From contig JASHSZ010000282.1 in the NCBI GenBank assembly GCA_030040815.1, forward strand, positions 1 to 7,122: DNA of 7,122 bases, read 5' to 3'. This DNA comes from Streptosporangiaceae bacterium. Lineage in GTDB: Bacteria; Actinomycetota; Actinomycetes; Streptosporangiales; Streptosporangiaceae. Below the pieces are notes generated by a model. The model was not told the DNA's origin. It worked only from the letters and a program-made list of their open reading frames with translations, and made no database searches. The position numbers and the translations under genes were made by a program. Positions 1-5,255 of the stretch are shown here, one piece after another; position 1 is the stretch's first letter, and every line of letters begins with the position of its first letter.

Positions 1-499
1 CGTTGTCGCGTCGATCATCTGGGGCTCGATCGGCTACAGCGTCGGGGCGTTGCTGGGCACACTGACCGCGGCGCCGCAGCGCCGCCACCTGCTGTTCATC
101 GGCGACGGCTCGTTCCAGGAGACCGCCCAGGAACTGTCGACCATGCTGCGCAACGACTGCAAGCCGGTGATCTTCCTGATCAACAACGGCGGATACACCA
201 TCGAGCGCGGCTACATGGGCAAGACAGCGGACTACAACGACATCGCCAGATGGGCCTACGCCGAGCTGCCGAAAGTGTTCCGTCCGGACACCACGGCGCG
301 GTCGTTTGTGGTCAAGACCGTCGCAGACCTGGAAGAGGCACTCAGCGCGCCCAACGACAGCCTGGTCTTCATCGAGTCAGTCATGGATCCTTACGACGCT
401 CCCGCCGCGGTCATCCGCAGCAGCAACAACGGGGCCGAGCTCGACTACGGACCGCGCGGCCCGCAACACCGAGGCAACATGCAGCTGCTGCCAGCCTGA
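1..499 (+). CDS. Thiamine-diphosphate-dependent 2-keto-acid decarboxylase (pyruvate/indolepyruvate decarboxylase family), C-terminal part
   Basis: The gene enters from the left edge; the first complete codon is at position 2, and about 165 C-terminal residues are visible out of roughly 550 usual for the family. The visible part is the C-terminal ThDP-binding domain. It has the ThDP/Mg motif GDGS (nt 101-112), closed about 26 residues later by the Asn pair (nt 182-187). Then comes GYTIE (nt 191-205), whose Glu corresponds to the catalytic Glu473 of Zymomonas PDC, and the typical YNDIARWAYAELPKVF stretch. Family members are cytosolic and non-oxidatively decarboxylate pyruvate, indole-3-pyruvate or branched 2-keto acids to aldehydes. 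The substrate cannot be told from this half, because several substrate-pocket residues lie upstream. A TTG at 50 could be taken as a start but only truncates the domain. The gene ends in TGA and is followed by small hairpins. The family call is firm; the substrate is open. Confidence 0.93.
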   Translation, partial: VVASIIWGSIGYSVGALLGTLTAAPQRRHLLFIGDGSFQETAQELSTMLRNDCKPVIFLINNGGYTIERGYMGKTADYNDIARWAYAELPKVFRPDTTARSFVVKTVADLEEALSAPNDSLVFIESVMDPYDAPAAVIRSSNNGAELDYGPRGPQHRGNMQLLPA

Positions 500-530
500 A
501 AGCTGGTTAACGCCGGGGCAAAAGCCTTGG
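491..530 (+). terminator. Two adjacent hairpins at the 3' end of the decarboxylase gene
   Basis: The first inverted repeat is CCAGC (491-495) against GCTGG (502-506), a perfect 5-bp stem that spans the stop codon. The second is CCGGGGC (513-519), an AAAA loop, and GCCTTGG (524-530). That is a 7-bp stem if two G-U pairs are allowed, starting 13 nt after the stop. No T-run follows, only GTTGATG. This resembles the U-poor terminators common in actinomycetes. The stems are short, so this is only a candidate. Confidence 0.35.
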
Positions 531-601
531 GTTGATGTGACGCGTGGGGTGGCGCTGGCCGGACGCGGACCGCAGGATCCCAGCCTTTCAGGACCAGGCG
601 G

Positions 602-785
602 TCACGGTGCGCCGAGACCGGCAGCCGGTACGGGAAGTTCCAGCACGTACAGGGCAGGCAGCTCGTCCGACGGACGGGCCTCGCGCCGTGACCACGCAAG
701 CAGGTCAAGGCAGGCGCGGCCGGAAGTTGTCGCTCGGCTGGGCCGGGTCAACCTCCGCCAGCGCCGGGACATGCAGGCCGGCCAC
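602..785 (-). pseudogene. Possible frameshifted coding remnant, unknown product
   Basis: On the minus strand, codons from a GTG at 785 down to a TGA at 705-707 give 26 residues (VAGLHVPALAEVDPAQPSDN...) with almost every third base G or C. In another minus-strand frame, a stretch just downstream reads CLDLLAWSRREARPSDELPA and continues through LYVLELPVPAAGLGAP to a TGA at 602-604, also with gene-like codon use. A one-base shift near 710-720 would join the two into about 61 codons. There is no clear ribosome binding site in front of the GTG, and reading further upstream looks less coding. I do not recognise the protein. It could be the decayed tail of a lost gene, a real small gene with a shift, or a chance result of high GC. 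Confidence 0.33.
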
Positions 786-955
786 CCTAGATGGGTGGAG
801 CGGCTCGCAGAGTGCGCCGTGTACTGCCTGCCGCCTGCTGGATGACGTGGTAATCGGGAGCGTGCCGGGACTGGCTCTCAGCAAGACCTCGCCGCACAGA
901 CGAGAGTGTTATTTTGCGTGCGCCGTCCAGGGTGTCGACAGGAGGCGCCGCTTAG

Positions 956-990
956 TCGGGAGCTGAAACCTAACTCCCGAGGCACGTGCC
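956..990. promoter_or_regulatory. Dyad plus 10-bp palindrome upstream of the LAL regulator gene
   Basis: TCGGGAG (956-962) is perfectly complementary to CTCCCGA (974-980), with an 11-nt spacer. It is followed without a gap by the perfect palindrome GGCACGTGCC (981-990). The pair lies about 100 nt before the chosen start of the regulator gene and upstream of the possible -10 element at 1044. The position suits an operator, possibly for autoregulation, but no known binding site is recognised. Confidence 0.35.
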
Positions 991-1020
991 GAAATTACTT
1001 TGCTGAGATTCGACGCGCAG

Positions 1021-1049
1021 TTCCCTTTCTACATCACGCCCGTCATAAT
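1021..1049 (+). promoter_or_regulatory. Possible promoter of the LAL regulator gene
   Basis: CATAAT (1044-1049) matches the -10 consensus TATAAT at five of six positions. The hexamer TTCCCT (1021-1026), 17 nt upstream, is only a weak -35. A transcript starting near 1056 would leave a leader of about 36 nt before the ATG at 1092, which agrees with the start chosen for the gene. The AT-rich patch stands out in this GC-rich DNA. Confidence 0.27.
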
Positions 1050-1091
1050 GACACAGGCGCTTTCGGCATGCTCAGGGGTGGGGATTCCGGT

Positions 1092-3905
1092 ATGGGCGGT
1101 GGTGGGCTGTCTGCGCGCCCTGCGGATGTCTTTGTAGGCCGCCTGCCGGAGCTAGCGGCTCTTGCCGCCGCGCTGTCGGCGGCAAGCGCGAGTGAGCCGA
1201 AAGTTGTTCTGCTTCAGGGGGAAGCCGGGATCGGAAAGTCATCGCTGATCCGCGAGTTCCTCGCCCGCCATCTGTGCATGCCGATCGTCACGGCCAGCTG
1301 TGATGAGGGTGAAGCGTTCCTGCCATACGGCGTTGTCAAGCAACTCGCAGCCCAGGCGGCCGCGGTTTCAGCTGATGCGCTGGCCGGTCTAGAGCTGTTG
1401 TCGTCGCACGGCCCGCCCGTGGACGCCGATCCGCTGACGGTCGGCGCGGAACTGCTCGCGCTGATCTCCTCCCTTCAGGGAAGCGGCGCGGCCCTTCAGG
1501 GAAGCGAGGCGGTCGCGGTGCTGGTCGAGGACCTCCAGTGGATTGATCCGGTGTCAGCGCGCACTCTGCTATTCGCCTGCCGACGGCTGAGCCTTGATCG
1601 TGTGCTCGTGGTCCTCACATGTCGGCCCGGCGGGATGTCCCAGCTCGGCGAGGGATGGGAACGCTTCGTGAGCGGCGACCGCCGCGCCATCAGGCTGACG
1701 CTCTCTGGACTCGATGTCGAGGAGCTCGGCATGATGTGCGACGCCCTTGGGCGCAAGGGGCTGCCTGATCGAGCTCTGCGAAGGATAATCGCCTACACGG
1801 ATGGAAATCCCCTGCTCATCCGTGCGCTGCTCGCCGAGCTGTCTGATGAAGCACTGAAGACCCAGAACGCGCCCCTGGGCGCGCCCAGGTCTCTCGCCGA
1901 GCTGATGCGGCCCCGACTGGCTGCACTGCCGCCGGCCACCCGCGATTTCGTAGCGGCCGCGGCAGTACTCGGAGATCACAGCACCATCGCCGACATCGCC
2001 GCGGTGTCCCGCGTGGCCGGGCCCGCAGCCGCGCTGGGCGAGGCCGAGCGCAAGGGACTCCTGCTCGAATTAGAGACCCCGACGGGCTGGCAGGTTTCCT
2101 TCCCGCACCCGCTGGTCCGACAGGCCGTCTACAGCGACCTCACGCCAGAGCTGCGGCGCACGCTCCATCGGCGTGCCGCCGCGACGATCGCAGGTGATGG
2201 GTCGCTCCCTCATCGGGCCGCCGCGGCCGTCGGCCCGGACCTAGAGCTCGCATCTGACCTTGACAAAGCAGCCGAAAGAGCGGTCGTCGCCGGAAAGCTG
2301 CGCCTCGCCGCGCGCTACCTGCATCAGGCCGCCACGGTGAGCGACTACGGGCCCGCGCGCGACGACCGCACCCTGTCGTCATTTGAGCTCCTAGTGCGCG
2401 CCGCCGATGTCGCCCTAGCCGAGGCCGCGCGGCCGGCAGTCGAGCATCTTCCCGCCAGCGCCCGTGCGAATGCAGCCCTAGGGCAGCTGGCGCTGCTCGC
2501 GGCGCGACCCCTGGATGCAAGAACCCTGCTGCGAGCGGCGTGGGACGCTCACGATCCTGTGGCGGATGCAGCCACCGGCCAGGAGGCGGCGACTGGGCTC
2601 GGCATATTGCTTGGAATATCCGGATCATTCATCGAAAGCACTATATGGCTGGACCGTGTGCTAGAAAGCGCGACCGGGTGCGAACCGTGGTACGACGCGG
2701 CCCGCAGCATGCGGGCGATACCGTTTACGCTCAGCGGCCAAGGCGACAAGGCGCTCAGTCTCTTTAAGGACCTTCCCGAGCGCGCGGCTATGGTGCCCAT
2801 GACCAATACCGACTCCCTGACCTACCGAGGCCTGGTCAAACTATGGACCAGCGACCTGCAGGGCGCGACCGACGACCTGGCGGTGGCAGCTAACCGGATC
2901 AGGAATGGGTTGCAGGTACGGTTTCCCGGCCAGCCACTGGCATTTCTCGCTGAGGCCGAGTTCAGGCGCGGACGCTGGGACGACTGCCAAGATCATGCTG
3001 AGCTGGCGGTCTCCCTGGCCCGCGACGCAGACCGTCACTACGACTTGCCTTTCGTGCACAGCGCGGCAGCCAGGGTTCCCGCATGCCGCGGCGACTGGGC
3101 GGTTGCCACTCGCCACGTCGAATCGGCTGAGGACGCAGCGCGCGCTTTCGGCGGCTTCGCCGAAATCTTTGCCGCGTCCGCTCGCAGCATCCTGGGCCTC
3201 GCCAGGAACGATCCAGCCGAGGCACTACGTGGCGCGGCCATGGCACTGGCAGTGCCGGAGATCGACTACTACGACGACCCTGCCGCTTTCTGGTGGCGCC
3301 CGCTGCAAATCTGGGCTCTGATTCGTAGCGGCCAGCTCGACGACGCAACGGCTACGCTCGCGGCGTTCGAGAGGCGCGCCACCGATCGTGGCGAGTCTCT
3401 GGCGCTAATCAACGCCGCATGGCTGCACGGCTTGCTGGCCATGACGGACGGCGAGCTTGAGCGTGCCGACCAGTTGCTTAGGGATGGCTGCACCGCCGCT
3501 GACGCCGGACCTTTCCCCTTCCATCGTGCTGTGCTCCACCTTGAGCACGGTCGGTGCCTGTCCCGGCTCCAGCAACGCAAGGCGGCGATTAGCGCTCTGC
3601 GTGCGGCGGGTCACACCTTTACCCGCCTCGCGGCCCGCCCCTTCGCGGACGCCACGGCGTCCGAGCTCACCGCACTGGGCGTCCGGCCCCGTGCCGGCGG
3701 CGATCCCGATCTGCCGGGACTGACGCGTCAGGAACTTCGGGTGGCGCGACTGGTGGCGTCGGGACTATCGAACCGTGGGGCAGCCGCACAGCTGTACCTG
3801 AGCCCGAAGACTGTCGAGTATCACCTTGCAAGTGTCTTCACCAAGCTGGGCGTCAGCAGCCGCCACGAGCTCGCGGCCCGCATCGCTGGCCGCGAAACCC
3901 CCTAG
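1092..3905 (+). CDS. LAL-type (large ATP-binding) LuxR family transcriptional regulator
   Basis: A 937-residue protein of the usual length for the LAL/MalT-like class. Near the N-terminus is FVGR (14-17), a common entry to the ATPase domain. Then come Walker A GEAGIGKS (43-50), a Walker B-like VAVLVEDLQWID (141-152) and the strand VLVVLTCRPG (171-180). The long alanine-rich helical middle, with TPR-like character, should sense an inducer or partner. The C-terminus is a LuxR helix-turn-helix (about 877-931) with LSPKTVEYHL and FTKLGVSSRHEL. Such proteins are cytoplasmic transcription activators, often of secondary metabolism or sugar use; the target here is unknown. ATG 1092 is chosen because GGGGA (1080-1084) sits 7 nt before it. 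ATG 1068 and GTG 906 are in frame but lack a good ribosome binding site and a conserved sequence. Oddities are an in-frame 21-bp tandem duplication before Walker B, one TTA codon (residue 327), and a locally AT-richer stretch with ATA codons near 2600-2655. The gene stands alone between gaps. Confidence 0.95.
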   Translation: MGGGGLSARPADVFVGRLPELAALAAALSAASASEPKVVLLQGEAGIGKSSLIREFLARHLCMPIVTASCDEGEAFLPYGVVKQLAAQAAAVSADALAGLELLSSHGPPVDADPLTVGAELLALISSLQGSGAALQGSEAVAVLVEDLQWIDPVSARTLLFACRRLSLDRVLVVLTCRPGGMSQLGEGWERFVSGDRRAIRLTLSGLDVEELGMMCDALGRKGLPDRALRRIIAYTDGNPLLIRALLAELSDEALKTQNAPLGAPRSLAELMRPRLAALPPATRDFVAAAAVLGDHSTIADIAAVSRVAGPAAALGEAERKGLLLELETPTGWQVSFPHPLVRQAVYSDLTPELRRTLHRRAAATIAGDGSLPHRAAAAVGPDLELASDLDKAAERAVVAGKLRLAARYLHQAATVSDYGPARDDRTLSSFELLVRAADVALAEAARPAVEHLPASARANAALGQLALLAARPLDARTLLRAAWDAHDPVADAATGQEAATGLGILLGISGSFIESTIWLDRVLESATGCEPWYDAARSMRAIPFTLSGQGDKALSLFKDLPERAAMVPMTNTDSLTYRGLVKLWTSDLQGATDDLAVAANRIRNGLQVRFPGQPLAFLAEAEFRRGRWDDCQDHAELAVSLARDADRHYDLPFVHSAAARVPACRGDWAVATRHVESAEDAARAFGGFAEIFAASARSILGLARNDPAEALRGAAMALAVPEIDYYDDPAAFWWRPLQIWALIRSGQLDDATATLAAFERRATDRGESLALINAAWLHGLLAMTDGELERADQLLRDGCTAADAGPFPFHRAVLHLEHGRCLSRLQQRKAAISALRAAGHTFTRLAARPFADATASELTALGVRPRAGGDPDLPGLTRQELRVARLVASGLSNRGAAAQLYLSPKTVEYHLASVFTKLGVSSRHELAARIAGRETP
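1471..1512 (+). repeat. 21-bp in-frame tandem duplication inside the LAL gene
   Basis: Two adjacent 21-bp units (1471-1491 and 1492-1512) share an identical 15-base block, CCCTTCAGGGAAGCG, and agree at 19 of 21 positions. In protein terms this doubles a seven-residue unit, LQGSGAA then LQGSEAV, in the linker just before Walker B. The near identity at DNA level points to a recent slip or duplication. Confidence 0.85.
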
Positions 3906-4110
3906 GGAAAAACCCGGTGAAACCCTGGACGTCGGCGCGCGCGACAAACACGTACGGTACATGCGTGGCAGAGGCCATGCGAGCCGCACCGAAGCCGAGC
4001 AAACGTGACTTATACCAAAATTCTTTCCTAGTAGAGCGGTGCGTGTCGGGCGCGGTGCACATGAGCTGTTCACGGCTGGCCTAGGCCGAATCACCAGGGG
4101 AGGGTGATTA
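3906..4110. other. Gap between the LAL gene and the small membrane protein gene
   Basis: About 205 bp with a noticeably AT-richer patch (4008-4032). A weak promoter can be drawn for the next gene: GTGACT (4005-4010) as -35, an 18-nt spacer and TAGTAG (4029-4034) as -10. Both hexamers are poor matches. The LAL stop codon lies in an 8-bp palindrome CCCTAGGG (3900-3907), but no convincing terminator stem follows. Confidence 0.3.
4089..4109 (+). promoter_or_regulatory. Perfect inverted repeat enclosing the ribosome binding site of the membrane protein gene
   Basis: AATCACC (4089-4095) is perfectly complementary to GGTGATT (4103-4109), leaving the 7-nt loop AGGGGAG (4096-4102). The purine-rich Shine-Dalgarno sequence therefore sits in the loop and the 3' arm, and the repeat ends 1 nt before the GTG start. 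In RNA this could hide or present the ribosome binding site; in DNA it could be an operator. A simpler view is that GGTGAT is the natural extension of a Shine-Dalgarno sequence toward the 16S 3' end, which would explain one arm only. Confidence 0.5.
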
Positions 4111-4362
4111 GTGGTGAGCTGGTTCTGGATGAATGTTCCACTCATGCTGGTGTTCTTCGGCTGCTGGGTAGGCATCCCACTCTGGCTTGTACTGACACGC
4201 TGGGATAAGGAGGTCAAGGCAAGGCACGCCGAAGTCGCGGCATGGCACTCTCACATCGCAGCACGTGCCGCTCTTGCGGCGGTTCCCGTCCTGCCGCCGC
4301 AGGACGCCAAGGCGGGCGCAGTCGCAAGTCCGTCCTATGCCGGAGTTGCTGGCCAGCACTAG
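4111..4362 (+). CDS. Small single-span membrane protein, function unknown
   Basis: An 83-residue protein. One hydrophobic segment (about residues 5-28) holds the aromatic and proline pattern NVPLM...WVGIPLWLVL and is followed by a charged turn (TRWDKEVKARH). The positive charges after the span suggest the C-terminus is cytoplasmic. The tail is rich in Ala and Pro and looks flexible. From memory, short actinobacterial hypothetical proteins with an NVPL...GIPLW core occur; I cannot verify this, and no function is known to me. The start is GTG 4111, with AGGGGAGGG (4096-4104) 6 nt upstream. The adjacent GTG at 4114 would serve equally well and removes one residue. The gene is monocistronic by layout, with gaps on both sides, and its ribosome binding site lies in an inverted repeat. 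Confidence 0.75.
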   Translation: MVSWFWMNVPLMLVFFGCWVGIPLWLVLTRWDKEVKARHAEVAAWHSHIAARAALAAVPVLPPQDAKAGAVASPSYAGVAGQH

Positions 4363-4718
4363 CGCAGGTGCTGCCCCGGCACCGTGTGCCTTGCGGGGTC
4401 ACGGTTAGTTGTGCCGTCGCTCCTGCCACAGAGGTCTGCATCGAAGACGACGAACTTGCGGAGATCGACAAGCATGCCGCGCGAGCCTTCGCCGTCGCGC
4501 CGACACCGTTGAATCGCGCAACTTGAGACGCGTCAAGCAATCGGTGGCGAGTCCTTCATTCGGCTCGGCGACGACCCAGATCTTGACCAGGAGTTGTACG
4601 TGCCGCGGGCCGCGCCGTTTCTGGTGTGTCACGGCGGGCGGTAGGAGCCACCCCGAGGGCGGAGTGGGCACGAGAGTCGGCGCGCTACCCCTGAGGCAAG
4701 GGAGCAGCGGACCTGAGA
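4363..4718. other. 356-bp region without an intact gene; coding-like fragments
   Basis: Two overlapping plus-strand stretches read like protein but in different frames. One runs through about 4364-4526 and includes VCIEDDELAEIDKHAARAFA. The other runs through 4513-4644 and includes IGGESFIRLGDDPDLDQELY, ending at TAG 4642-4644. The second has no start codon and a stop (4510-4512) just before it, so a frameshift near 4510 would be needed to join them. I do not recognise the protein. The minus strand of the same segment also has passable codon use, so the evidence is weak. From 4645 to 4718 I see nothing beyond a direct repeat of CCTGAG (4690-4695 and 4712-4717). No clear terminator for the dodecin gene is visible. 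Confidence 0.35.
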
Positions 4719-4928
4719 TTAGTGCTCGTGTTCGTATTTGAACGAGAGCTGAAGCTTGGTCCGATAGGTGATCGCCCCGCCGTCCTCCAGGTGAATGTCC
4801 TGCTTGACGACCTCAGCCACGCGAAGATCGCGGAGCGTCCCGGCCGCAGTTCTGATCGCCTCTGCGGCAGCGTCTTCCCACGACGTGCTGCTTGTGCCGA
4901 TGATCTCGGTCACCCGGTAAACGCTCAT
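4719..4928 (-). CDS. Dodecin-family protein
   Basis: A 69-residue protein of normal dodecin length and pattern: a first strand YRVTEIIGTS, a helix with SWEDAAAEAIRTAA, then strands LRVAEVVKQDIHL and AITYRTKLQLSFKYE. Dodecins assemble into hollow 12-mers and bind or store flavins (or CoA) in the cytoplasm. By alignment from memory with Halobacterium dodecin, the flavin-stacking Trp36 is replaced by Val37 here, and Gln55 by Arg56. The only Trp (W17) lies in the helix instead. Flavin binding of the classical kind is therefore doubtful. I recall that many bacterial dodecin-like proteins share this LRVAEV form. The start is ATG at 4926-4928, backed by an excellent AAAGGAGA (4934-4941) 5 nt upstream. 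The open frame continues back to 5018 but without family sequence. The gene is divergent from the FAD oxidase gene. Confidence 0.92.
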   Translation of the reverse strand: MSVYRVTEIIGTSSTSWEDAAAEAIRTAAGTLRDLRVAEVVKQDIHLEDGGAITYRTKLQLSFKYEHEH

Positions 4929-4933
4929 GCCTG

Positions 4934-4948
4934 TCTCCTTTGGTGATT
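4934..4948 (-). promoter_or_regulatory. Dodecin leader motif AATCACCAAAGGAGA
   Basis: Read on the minus strand, AATCACCA directly abuts the strong Shine-Dalgarno AAGGAG of dodecin. The leader of the small membrane gene has AATCACCA followed by GGGGAG in the same register (4089-4102). The two 15-base blocks agree at 12 positions, and the differences are purine-for-purine in the Shine-Dalgarno part. Here the GGTGATT arm is absent, so no hairpin forms. Confidence 0.5.
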
Positions 4949-5148
4949 TGCGACCCAGTCCGGGCAGTTGCGGCCAGCCTGTCATAGCGCCACACTGGCA
5001 ATTCACCGATCGCGGCAAGTGATCTAGGCCGGAGGCTGGTCATCGGCACGCTGACGGCGGACCGAAGGCTCCCGAGCAAACGCCGACCCAGCGTGATTAC
5101 CCGTGAGCGCGCCAGGGGAACTCGCCAGCACATGCCGCGGACACACGT

Positions 5149-5169
5149 GCCCGCTGCGCCACAGCGGGC
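5149..5169. promoter_or_regulatory. Perfect 8-bp inverted repeat in the divergent intergenic region
   Basis: GCCCGCTG (5149-5156) pairs perfectly with CAGCGGGC (5162-5169) around the 5-nt loop CGCCA. It is about 87 nt before the oxidase start and about 220 nt before the dodecin start. It could be an operator shared by the two promoters or a hairpin in a long leader. No T-run follows on either strand. Confidence 0.4.
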
Positions 5170-5201
5170 CCCGCACATCGAGGGCTCATCAGCCTGCTGA
5201 A

Positions 5202-5248
5202 GATCATCCGCCGATTTATGATCGGGCTGGCAGTGGGGTACGGAAGGG
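5202..5248 (+). promoter_or_regulatory. Likely promoter and ribosome binding site of the FAD oxidase gene
   Basis: TATGAT (5217-5222) matches the -10 consensus at five of six positions in an AT-rich patch. No good -35 is seen at the expected spacing. GATCAT (5202-5207) and ATGATC (5218-5223) form a 6-bp dyad with a 10-nt spacer that overlaps the -10, which suggests a repressor site. GGAAGGG (5242-5248) lies 7 nt before ATG 5256 and decides the start. Confidence 0.35.
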
Positions 5249-5255
5249 CGGCGGT

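Larger units (their letters stand above)
500..1091. other. 592-bp region without an intact gene
   Basis: No frame here has both a credible start and gene-like codon use over a useful length. The region contains the hairpin pair after the decarboxylase gene, a minus-strand coding-like stretch broken by a frameshift (602-785), and a 6-bp inverted repeat CCACCC/GGGTGG with a 5-nt loop (782-798). Next to the regulator gene lie a dyad (956-980), a 10-bp palindrome (981-990) and a possible -10 element (1044-1049). The regulator's frame stays open back to a GTG at 906. The stretch 906-1091 reads with poor third-position G/C and no domain, so it is treated as leader. Confidence 0.6.
4929..5255. promoter_or_regulatory. 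Divergent intergenic region between the dodecin and FAD oxidase genes
   Basis: This 327-bp gap must hold promoters for both genes. On the oxidase side there is a good -10 (5217-5222) and a ribosome binding site (5242-5248). On the dodecin side no convincing promoter is seen; TATGAC in the minus strand around 4977-4982 is weak. A perfect 8-bp hairpin (5149-5169) lies between. The oxidase frame is open back to 5103, but those 51 codons look non-coding. Confidence 0.5.

Noticed and set aside
906..1091. N-terminal extension of the LAL regulator from GTG 906
   Set aside because: Codon use is poor, no ribosome binding site fits, and the stretch holds a dyad, a palindrome and a -10-like element. 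ATG 1092 has GGGGA at good spacing.
3900..3910. CCCTAGGG palindrome at the LAL stop as a terminator
   Set aside because: An 8-bp self-complementary site has no loop and the following AAAAA lies on the wrong side for a rho-independent terminator.
3917..4084. 55-codon plus-strand reading frame starting at GTG 12 nt after the LAL stop
   Set aside because: The second half has AT-rich codons (TTA, CAA, AAT, TCT, CTA, GTA) unlike the real genes, and the protein has no recognisable pattern.
4242..4526. Plus-strand frame with two CRSC motifs, suggesting a zinc-ribbon protein
   Set aside because: The Cys-rich part overlaps the well-supported membrane protein gene in another frame and has no ribosome binding site. 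The Cys pairs are probably a by-product of the overlapping frame.
5103..5255. Longer start for the FAD oxidase
   Set aside because: The 51 extra codons lack gene-like codon use, and they overlap the 8-bp hairpin and the likely -10. The ATG at 5256 has a clear ribosome binding site.
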